Assembly: GCF_013155125.1 (NCBI RefSeq)
Contig: NZ_CP053564.1
Location: forward strand, 3,045,501 to 3,109,500
From: Pseudonocardia broussonetiae
GTDB lineage: Bacteria; Actinomycetota; Actinomycetes; Mycobacteriales; Pseudonocardiaceae
DNA length: 64,000 nucleotides
Direction of reading: 5' to 3'
The notes beneath the pieces were generated by a model. It did not search any database. It saw only the letters and a list, made by a program, of their open reading frames with translations, and was not told where the DNA came from. Shown here one piece after another: positions 58,453 through 64,000 of the stretch; positions within the stretch are counted from its first letter, which is position 1; each line of letters begins with the position of its first letter. The translations under genes and the position numbers were made by a program.

Positions 58453-60231
58453 ATGCGCGCGACGGGGAGGGCGAGGTCGGTGGCCGCCGCGCCGCGCCTG
58501 GTCGTCGCCGCGGCCCGCGAGGTGCGCCGGGCCGACGCCCGCGGCACCGCCGTCGCCTGCGCCCTGCAGCTGGTCGGAGCCGTCGCGGCGCTCGGCGTCG
58601 TCGCCGCGGGCAAGCTCACCCTCGATGCCCTGCTGCAGCCGGCGACCGCCGACGTCGGGATCGGCCCGGCGCTGCTGGCCCTCGCGCTCGCCACCGCCCT
58701 GTCCGGTTCGGCCGGCTCGCTGCAGCGCCAGCAGCAGCGGCTGCTCGGCGAGCGGGTGTCGCTGCGCGTGTGGGACCGGCTGCTCGACACCACCACCCGC
58801 GTCGACCTGGCCACCTACGAGTCCGCGGGGTTCGCCACCGCGCTGGAGCGGGTGCAGCAGAACGCGCTGACCCGCCCGTTCCTCGTCACCACCTCGCTCC
58901 TGGGCCTGGGCGGGAGCGTGCTGGGCGTCGTCACGATGTCGGCCGTGCTGATCGGCGTCGAGCCGCTGCTGGTGCCGGTGCTGCTCGCCGCCGGTCTGCC
59001 CGCGGTGCTGCTGTCGCGCTGGGCCGGGGCCACCGAGTTCGCCTTCGCGCGCCGGATCACCGCCGCCCACCGCCGCCAGGTGTACCTGCGCGAGCTGCTC
59101 AGCACCCGCCCCTACGCCGCCGAGATGCGGGCGTTCGGCACGGCCGGCGTCCTGCGCGGGCGCTACGACGCGCTCGGGGCCGGCGTCGTCGGCGCCCTGC
59201 GCGGGCAGGTGCGGCGGCGCCAGTGGATCGGGCTGCTCACCACGCTCGGGGTCGGCCTCGCGCTGGCCGGGGCGCTGCTCGCGATCGTCGAGCTGGTCCG
59301 GGTCGGGCGCATCGACCTGGCCGAGGCCGGGGCCGCGGCCATCGCGGTGCGCCTGCTCAGCGGCCAGCTCGCCGTGGTGTTCGGCTCGATCGGCGAGCTG
59401 CTGGAGTCGGTGCCGTTCCTCGACGACCTGGAGGAGTTCGTCGCCCGCGCCCCGCGCGCCTCCGAGCCCGGGCGGGCGCTGCCGCTCACCGACCGGATCG
59501 CGCTGCGCGGCGTCGGCTTCCGGTACCCCGACCAGGCGCGGCCCGCGCTCGACGGCGTCGACCTGGAGGTCCGGGCGGGCGAGGTCGTCGCGCTGGTGGG
59601 GGAGAACGGTTCGGGGAAGACGACGCTGGCGAAGATCGTGGCCGGGCTGCTCGACCCCGCACCGGGCGTGCGGGAGTGGGACGGCGAGGAGGTGCCCGCC
59701 GCCGACGTCCGCGCGTCGGTCGGGGTCGTCCTGCAGGACTTCGTGCGCTACCAGATGACGCTGCGCCACAACATCGAGCTCGGCGACCCCGAGCGCCCCG
59801 CCGACGCCGCCGCGGTGCAGGCCGCGGCGGAGCGCGCGCGCCTGCTCGCGGCCGCGGACGAGCTGCCCGACGGGCTCGACACCATGCTCGGGCGCGACCT
59901 CGACGAGGGCACCGACCTGTCCGGCGGCCAGTGGCAGCGGGTCGCCCTGGCCCGGGCGCTCTACCGCGACGCGCCGGTGGTCGTGCTCGACGAGCCCGCA
60001 GCGGCCCTGGACCCCCGCGCCGAGCACGCCCTGTTCCGCGACGTCCGCGCGGTCCTCGACGGTCGCGCGGCCCTGCTCGTGTCGCACCGCTTCTCCAGCA
60101 CCCGCCTCGCCGACCGCATCTACGTGCTGGAGGCGGGCCGGGTCGTCGAGTGCGGCACCCACGACGAGCTCATGGCCCGCGCGGGGAGCTACGCGGAGCT
60201 CTACACGCTCCAGTCGTCGGCCTACGGCTAG
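58453..60231 (+). CDS. ABC transporter, fused membrane and ATPase domains
   Basis: This 592-residue half-transporter has six N-terminal helices (about 25-330) in a type-1 exporter layout (ATYESAGFATALERVQQNAL). The ATPase has Walker A GENGSGKTTLAKIVAGLLD (about residue 383), signature LSGGQWQRVALARALY (about 489), Walker B VVVLDEPAAALDP and the H-loop SHRF. It would work as a homodimer. The substrate is unknown; export of a peptide or lipid-linked compound is plausible because a PqqD-like protein and a nucleotidyltransferase are neighbours. ATG 58453 has no ribosome site but lies about 12 bases after TACGAT, so the mRNA may be leaderless. The TAG stop lies within the IS target duplication. 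Confidence 0.93.
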   Translation: MRATGRARSVAAAPRLVVAAAREVRRADARGTAVACALQLVGAVAALGVVAAGKLTLDALLQPATADVGIGPALLALALATALSGSAGSLQRQQQRLLGERVSLRVWDRLLDTTTRVDLATYESAGFATALERVQQNALTRPFLVTTSLLGLGGSVLGVVTMSAVLIGVEPLLVPVLLAAGLPAVLLSRWAGATEFAFARRITAAHRRQVYLRELLSTRPYAAEMRAFGTAGVLRGRYDALGAGVVGALRGQVRRRQWIGLLTTLGVGLALAGALLAIVELVRVGRIDLAEAGAAAIAVRLLSGQLAVVFGSIGELLESVPFLDDLEEFVARAPRASEPGRALPLTDRIALRGVGFRYPDQARPALDGVDLEVRAGEVVALVGENGSGKTTLAKIVAGLLDPAPGVREWDGEEVPAADVRASVGVVLQDFVRYQMTLRHNIELGDPERPADAAAVQAAAERARLLAAADELPDGLDTMLGRDLDEGTDLSGGQWQRVALARALYRDAPVVVLDEPAAALDPRAEHALFRDVRAVLDGRAALLVSHRFSSTRLADRIYVLEAGRVVECGTHDELMARAGSYAELYTLQSSAYG

Positions 60232-60232
60232 C
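60227..60232. repeat. Left target-site duplication GCTAGC
   Basis: GCTAGC is repeated at 61350-61355 and fits the NCTAGN target reported for IS481. It includes the TAG stop codon of the ABC transporter. Confidence 0.85.
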
Positions 60233-60254
60233 TGTACTGATCGGAGACGTTGGT
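60233..60254 (+). repeat. Left terminal inverted repeat of the IS481-type element
   Basis: This 22-base end begins TGTACTGATCGG. It matches the reverse complement of 61328-61349 at 20 of 22 positions. Confidence 0.9.
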
Positions 60255-60363
60255 CGAGGTCGTGTGACGACACGGTCTGACTGATCTTGATAGGTGAGGA
60301 CCCCCTGGGGTGGTGTGGAGCTGTCTGACGGCACCCACACCACGACCCCAGGAGGTCCTCACC

Positions 60364-61354
60364 GTGCACGCTAACGCTGCGCTGACCCCGACCGCACGAC
60401 TACGCCTGGGGAAGCTGGTCGTCGAGCAGGACTGGCCCGTCGCCCGGGCCGCGGAACGGTTCCAGGTGTCCTGGCCGACGGCGAAACGCTGGGCCGACCG
60501 CTACGCCTGCGAGGGCGAGGCCGGGATGCAGGACCGGTCCTCCCGCCCGCACCACTCGCCGCTGGCGACCCCGGCCCCGGCGGTGCGCAAAATCGTGCAC
60601 CTGCGCTGGAAGCAACGCCTGGGCCCGGTCGGGATCGCCGCGATCCTCGGGCTGTCGACCTCCACGGTGCACCGCATCCTGACCTCATGCCGGATCAACC
60701 GGCTCTCCCACCTGGATCGGGCCACCCGGGGAACCGGTGCGCCGCTACGAACACCCCCACCCCGGCGACCTGGCCCACGTGGATGTGAAGAAGCTGGGCA
60801 ACATCCCCGACGGCGGCGGATGGCGCTTCGTCGGACGAGCCCAAGGCAAGCGTCATCGAGCCGCGACCCCGGGCAAGCCGCGCAACCGCCACCACCAGCC
60901 CAAGATGGGCACCGGCTACCTGCACACCGTCCTCGACGACCACTCCCGCGTCGCCTACACCGAGATATGCGACGACGAAACCGCCACCACCGCGGTCGCG
61001 GTGCTACACCGGGCAGTGGCCTGGTTCGCCGCCCGCCACATCACCGTCCGAGCGGTCCTGACCGACAACGGAGCCTGCTACCGCTCACACCTGTGGCGCG
61101 AGGCCTGCGCCGAGCTCGAGATCCGCCACCGCCGCACCCGCCCCTACCGCCCGCAGACCAACGGCAAGGTCGAACGGTTTCACCGGACGCTGGTCGAGGG
61201 GTGGGCGTTCCGCCGGCTCTACGCCAGCGAAACCCACCGCCGCAAAGCCCTACCCGGCTGGATTCACGAGTACAACCATCACCGACCCCACACCGCCTGC
61301 GGCGGACACCCACCGATCACCAGGTTGACCAACCTGTCCGATCAGTACAGCTAG
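60364..61354 (+). pseudogene. IS481-type transposase, one-base frameshift
   Basis: The first part (from GTG 60364, with AGGAGG upstream) encodes the helix-turn-helix (LGKLVVEQDWPVARAAERFQ) to LSHLDRAT. A frame change near 60727 (one extra C in CCCGGGG) then breaks the frame. The second part continues as VRRYEHPHPGDLAHVDVKKL and the DDE core: DVKKLG, VLTDNGACYRS, RPYRPQTNGKVERFHRTLVE with the Glu. In intact relatives a single frame runs through this junction as DRATGEPVRRYEHPHPG, so the copy is probably inactive unless a frameshift is programmed or the base is a sequencing error. The stop TAG lies in the right GCTAGC duplication, just beyond the element. Confidence 0.88.
61328..61349 (-). repeat. 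Right terminal inverted repeat of the IS481-type element
   Basis: Its reverse complement differs from the left end at only two positions. The transposase reading frame runs through it. Confidence 0.9.
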
Positions 61355-61355
61355 C
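61350..61355. repeat. Right target-site duplication GCTAGC
   Basis: Identical to 60227-60232. It supplies the TAG that ends the transposase frame. Confidence 0.85.
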
Positions 61356-61357
61356 GC

Positions 61358-61609
61358 TCACCCGAGCAGCTGCACCTCGCGGAGCCGGCCGACGAACCGC
61401 TCCACGTCGCGGCGCGCGGTCACCGCGTCCACCTCGTACTCCGCCACGACGGTCTCGACCATCTCGTCCACAGTGGTCTCCGATGCGAGCAGCTCGAACA
61501 GCCGCGTCCCGACGCCGGTCACCGTGAAGTACCGCGACGTCGGCAGGCTGAGCACGATCGTCTCGTTCCCGATCGTGCGCGCCGAGTAGTCGCCCGCCCG
61601 CATCCGCAT
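61358..61609 (-). CDS. PqqD-like peptide-recognition protein
   Basis: This 83-residue protein begins MRMRAGDYSARTIGNETIVL. It continues with SLPTSRYFTVTGVGTRLFELL and a helical end (TVDEMVETVVAEYEVDAVTARRDVERFVGRL). This matches PqqD-family RRE proteins (winged-helix-like fold), which bind leader peptides or act as chaperones in RiPP pathways and sit in many surface-glycan loci. ATG 61609 gives a standard length; ATG 61627 adds six residues. No precursor peptide or radical-SAM partner is visible nearby. Before the IS insertion it converged with the ABC transporter gene, 3 bases apart, and the nucleotidyltransferase lies beyond that. Confidence 0.85.
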   Translation of the reverse strand: MRMRAGDYSARTIGNETIVLSLPTSRYFTVTGVGTRLFELLASETTVDEMVETVVAEYEVDAVTARRDVERFVGRLREVQLLG

Positions 61610-61649
61610 GCCCCGTGAGTCGGGCATCCGCCCGTGCCCGTTACACCTG

Positions 61650-62999
61650 TCAGGCGAACGGCCGGAACACCGGACGGACCGGGCGCCCGCCGCTCCACGG
61701 GGCGGGGTCGCCCACGTCGAGCGCGCGCCGGTACACCGCGCAGGCCCGCGCGACGACCTCGACCGTGCGGTCGACGTCGTCGTCGGAGAGCGCACTGCTG
61801 ACCACGAAGGACGGTCCGATCACCCCGCCCGCGAGCAGCTGCCGCAGGAACAGCGTGCGGTAGGCCTGCGACGGCCGGAGGTCGGCGTCGAGGGTCGCGA
61901 ACACGAGGTTGCTGGCCCGTCCGCGGACGAGCACGTGCTCGCCCACCCCCGCCGCGGCGGCGACCGCGCGCACACCGGCGGCGAGCCGGTCGCCCAGCGC
62001 GTGCATCCGGGCGACGACGCCCTCCTCGCGGTAGGTGCGCATCACCGCGATCGCCGCGGCCAGCGCGTGCGTCTCGGCACCGTGGGTGGTGGACAGCAGG
62101 AACACCCGCTCGCGTTCGTCGCGCAGGCCGCCCAGCTCCATGAGCTCGCGCCGACCGGCCAGCGCGGAGACGGCGAACCCGTTGCCCAGCGCCTTGCCGA
62201 ACGTCGACAGGTCCGGGGTGACGCCGTAGACCCCCTGCGCCCCGGCCTCCGACCAGCGGAAGCCGGTGATCATCTCGTCGAGCACGAGGACGCAGCCGTG
62301 CCGGTCGGCCAGCGCGCGCAGGCCCTGCAGGTAGCCCGGCGGCGGCTCGACGGCGGTGGCCGCCTCCAGGACCAGGCAGGCCACCCGGCCCGCGTGGAGC
62401 TCCAGCACCTCCGCGACGGCGTCGAGGTCGCCGTAGGGGAACGTGACGGTCAGGTCGGTGGTGACCGCGGGGATCCCCGCCGACATCGCCGTCGTGCCGA
62501 TGAACCAGTCGTCGGTGGAGAAGAAGGGCTGGTCGCGGCAGATCGCGACGAGCGGTCGCCCGGTCGCGGCGCGGGCCAGCCGGACCGCCGCCGTGGTCGC
62601 GTCCGACCCGTTCTTCGCGAACTTGACCATCTCCGCGGTCGGCACCGTCTCCAGGAACTCCTGGGCGGCCTCGGCCTCGATGGCGCTGGGCCGCACGAAG
62701 TTGGTGCCCCGGCCGACCTCGCGGCGCACCGCCTCGACGACCCGCGGGTGGGCGTGGCCCAGCCCGACCGACCGCAGGCCCGACCCGTACTCGATGTAGG
62801 CGTTGCCGTCGACGTCCCACACGTGCGCGCCGCGGCCGTGGGAGATGACCGGGGCCATGTCCTCGGGGTACTGGTCGTCGCCCTTGGCGTAGGTGTGGGA
62901 GCCGCCGGGCACCATCCGGTGCAGCCGGGCGGCGATCTCGGCGGAGCGCGGCACGGCGGAGCGGGCGACCGCCCCGTCGACGGGCGCGGTCGTGGTCAC
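61650..62999 (-). CDS. Class III aminotransferase, glutamate-1-semialdehyde aminomutase-like
   Basis: This 449-residue PLP enzyme has VPGGSHTYAKGDDQYPEDMA, VWDVDGNAYIEYGSGLRSVG, VKFAKNGSDATTAAVRLARA, LVLDEMITGFRWSEAGAQGV, and the PLP-Lys in LSTFGKALGNGFAVSALAG. It has the architecture of HemL but lies in a glycan context, with a sugar cytidylyltransferase two genes upstream. It therefore more likely aminates a keto-sugar or small polyol intermediate for surface decoration than makes aminolevulinate. GTG 62999 overlaps the PAP2 gene by 4 bases. Its stop precedes the PqqD-like gene by 40 bases. Confidence 0.85.
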   Translation of the reverse strand: MTTTAPVDGAVARSAVPRSAEIAARLHRMVPGGSHTYAKGDDQYPEDMAPVISHGRGAHVWDVDGNAYIEYGSGLRSVGLGHAHPRVVEAVRREVGRGTNFVRPSAIEAEAAQEFLETVPTAEMVKFAKNGSDATTAAVRLARAATGRPLVAICRDQPFFSTDDWFIGTTAMSAGIPAVTTDLTVTFPYGDLDAVAEVLELHAGRVACLVLEAATAVEPPPGYLQGLRALADRHGCVLVLDEMITGFRWSEAGAQGVYGVTPDLSTFGKALGNGFAVSALAGRRELMELGGLRDERERVFLLSTTHGAETHALAAAIAVMRTYREEGVVARMHALGDRLAAGVRAVAAAAGVGEHVLVRGRASNLVFATLDADLRPSQAYRTLFLRQLLAGGVIGPSFVVSSALSDDDVDRTVEVVARACAVYRRALDVGDPAPWSGGRPVRPVFRPFA

Positions 63000-63652
63000 G
63001 GCGGGTCCCCCCTCGGTGCGGCCGGCACGGCGGTGCGGGCCGGTACGGCGGCCACCAGGCGGACGGTGACGGTGACGGTGACGACGGCCAGGCACAGCCC
63101 GCCGAGGGTGTCGGTGGCGTAGTGGGCCGACAGCGCGACCTGCGCCACGGCCATGACGCCGGCCGCGACGACGGTGCCCGTGACGACCAGCGCCGCGGCC
63201 GCCAACCTCCCCGGCCGTACCAGGTCGACGAGGAGCAGCAGCAGGACCAGCGCGAGCACGGCGGCCGTGGCGGTGTGCCCGCTGGGGTAGGCCAGGTTCT
63301 CCGGGCCGTGGATCGTGCGGCCGATCAGCGGCTTCAGCGAGGCGACCGCCACCGCGGTCAGGGCCAGCGCGAGCGGCGCGACGGCGGCGAGGCGCGCGCG
63401 CCCGCACAGCAGGCAGGCGAGCGCGATCAGCACGGCCAGCCCGACCGCCACCACCGGTTCCCCGACGAGGTCGACGGCGAGGAGCAGGTCGTAGGAGGAC
63501 GCGGTCAGCCCGGCCGTCGCGGCCGCGGCCGCCCGGTCGACCGCCCACGGCGCGGTGCCGCCGAGCACGGCGAGCCCGAGCCCGAGCAGGACGAGCGCGC
63601 ACAGGGCCGCCGTCGCGTCGGCCGCCGACCGGCCGGTCCGGGCGGGCCGCAC
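62996..63652 (-). CDS. PAP2 superfamily lipid phosphatase
   Basis: This 218-residue protein has five or six helices and a full PAP2 motif set: KPLIGRTIHGP (K107, R112), YPSGHTAT (His126) and SAHYATDTLGG (H177, D181). Such enzymes dephosphorylate undecaprenyl pyrophosphate or phosphatidic-acid-type lipids on the outer face of the membrane. In this setting, recycling of the polyprenyl carrier used by the phosphoglycosyl transferases and flippases is plausible. GTG 63652 starts 1 base after the upstream stop and overlaps the aminotransferase by 4 bases. The C-terminal tail is Pro/Arg-rich. Confidence 0.9.
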   Translation of the reverse strand: MRPARTGRSAADATAALCALVLLGLGLAVLGGTAPWAVDRAAAAATAGLTASSYDLLLAVDLVGEPVVAVGLAVLIALACLLCGRARLAAVAPLALALTAVAVASLKPLIGRTIHGPENLAYPSGHTATAAVLALVLLLLLVDLVRPGRLAAAALVVTGTVVAAGVMAVAQVALSAHYATDTLGGLCLAVVTVTVTVRLVAAVPARTAVPAAPRGDPP

Positions 63653-63653
63653 C

Positions 63654-64000
63654 TCAGCGCGGGACCGGGACGGCGAGGGCGACGGGCGGGAGCGCCTCCT
63701 CGGCGGCGTGGTGCTCCCACAGCATCCACGGCCGGTGGCCGGTCTGGTAGGCGATCTCCAGCGCGTTGCGCTCCTTCACCGTGTCGGCCGGCTGCCAGAA
63801 CCCGCGGTGCCGGTGGGCGAGCATCCGGCCCTCCCGGGCGAGCGCGGCACAGGCGTCGGCGACGAGGTCCCCGCCCGGCGGCAGGTAGTCGAAGACCTCC
63901 GGCCGCAGCACGAAGTAGCCGCCGTTCTCCCAGAGCGGGAGCTGCTGCAGCGTGCTGATCGCCGAGATGCGGTCGTCGTCGCCCAGGTCGACGCAGTGGA
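63654..64000 (-). CDS. Sugar-phosphate cytidylyltransferase-like protein, C-terminal part (truncated by window end)
   Basis: The gene runs off the window; about 115 codons are visible. The sequence LQQLPLWENGGYFVLRPEVF, followed by EGRMLAHRHRGFWQPADTVKERNALEIAY, matches the C-terminal half of glucose-1-phosphate cytidylyltransferase (RfbF) and related sugar-nucleotide synthases. The H-x-G-F-W and DT residues fall in conserved places. The enzyme would make a CDP-sugar. It is upstream of the PAP2 and aminotransferase genes in the same direction, so a CDP-sugar that is then aminated is possible. The true start lies outside the window. Confidence 0.78.
   Translation of the reverse strand, partial: HCVDLGDDDRISAISTLQQLPLWENGGYFVLRPEVFDYLPPGGDLVADACAALAREGRMLAHRHRGFWQPADTVKERNALEIAYQTGHRPWMLWEHHAAEEALPPVALAVPVPR

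Larger units (their letters stand above)
60233..61349. mobile_element. IS481-family insertion sequence, 1117 bp, frameshifted transposase
   Basis: A single transposase region lies between 22-base terminal inverted repeats (60233-60254; 61328-61349; 20 of 22 identical), bounded by 6-base GCTAGC duplications. The transposase has the IS481 helix-turn-helix and integrase core but is split by a one-base shift at about 60727. Removing the element and one duplication leaves the ABC transporter stop and the convergent PqqD-like stop 3 bases apart, so insertion was between genes and disrupted neither. The intact ends argue for a fairly recent arrival. Confidence 0.93.

Noticed and set aside
60310..61527. 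IS transposase as a single intact reading frame
   Set aside because: After about 60727 the frame loses all integrase-core residues; they reappear in the other frame, showing a shift.

Overview
The window comes from a very GC-rich actinobacterium. GTG starts are frequent, most genes in runs overlap by 4 bases (GTGA or ATGA), and the order mutT1-ppk-cofC-plsC-gpsA resembles the mycobacterial mutT1-ppk1-fbiD-gpsA neighbourhood. CofC also implies coenzyme F420 synthesis. A member of the Pseudonocardiaceae or a close relative is the best guess; this is an inference from gene content, not a phylogenetic test. I see no rRNA, tRNA, CRISPR array or phage block.

Layout. (1) 0-11 kb is a housekeeping block: a secreted SLT-fold protein, MutT1-type Nudix/phosphatase, polyphosphate kinase, CofC, PlsC, GpsA, a cystathionine lyase-type PLP enzyme and a UDP-GlcNAc 2-epimerase. 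Two envelope genes, an acyltransferase-3 protein and a short phosphoglycosyl transferase, are interspersed. (2) 11.3-13 kb is a pair: a DUF4397 surface protein and a class F sortase. (3) 13-24.3 kb holds a membrane protein, a NodB-type deacetylase, a chain-length (Wzz-like) protein on the minus strand, and a tightly coupled plus-strand operon. That operon encodes a Wzy-like polymerase, a glycosyltransferase fused to a Wzz-like domain, a GT-C mannosyltransferase-like protein, a Wzx flippase and two GT4 enzymes. (4) 24.3-29.5 kb holds a predicted glycoside hydrolase, a full-length WcaJ/WbaP-type phosphoglycosyl transferase, a GT2 enzyme and an amine-oxidase-fold flavoprotein. (5) 29.5-31.6 kb holds an AbiEi/DUF559-like protein flanked by two inverted copies of a palindromic repeat, and an HNH endonuclease. 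(6) 31.7-57.1 kb is a second large exopolysaccharide locus. It contains a flippase, a C-methyltransferase, a third phosphoglycosyl transferase, two Wzz-like proteins, an AlgD-like GDP-mannose dehydrogenase, a GT4, an asparagine synthase-type amidotransferase, a two-domain oxidoreductase, a heparinase II/III-type protein, a methyltransferase, a second Wzy and another GT4. An opposing operon encodes a flippase, a pyruvyl transferase, a methyltransferase and a GT2, and a beta-helix lipoprotein follows. (7) 57.2-61.6 kb holds an NTP_transf_5 nucleotidyltransferase, an ABC transporter and a PqqD-like protein, interrupted by an IS481-type element. (8) 61.6-64 kb holds a class III aminotransferase, a PAP2 phosphatase and the C-terminal end of a sugar-phosphate cytidylyltransferase.

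How it fits together. Three initiating phosphoglycosyl transferases, three flippases, two polymerases and four Wzz-type proteins suggest at least two Wzx/Wzy-type surface polysaccharides. The 35.9-51.2 kb operon looks designed to make and tailor a uronic-acid polymer: AlgD-like oxidation of GDP-mannose, probable amidation, C- and O- or N-methylation, pyruvylation, and a lyase-type enzyme.

The most unusual items are the GT4-Wzz fusion, four Wzz-like proteins without a visible Walker A motif, the PqqD/nucleotidyltransferase/ABC module without a visible precursor peptide, and the inverted palindromic repeat pair. All functions are read from motifs in the translated sequence; no database search was run.
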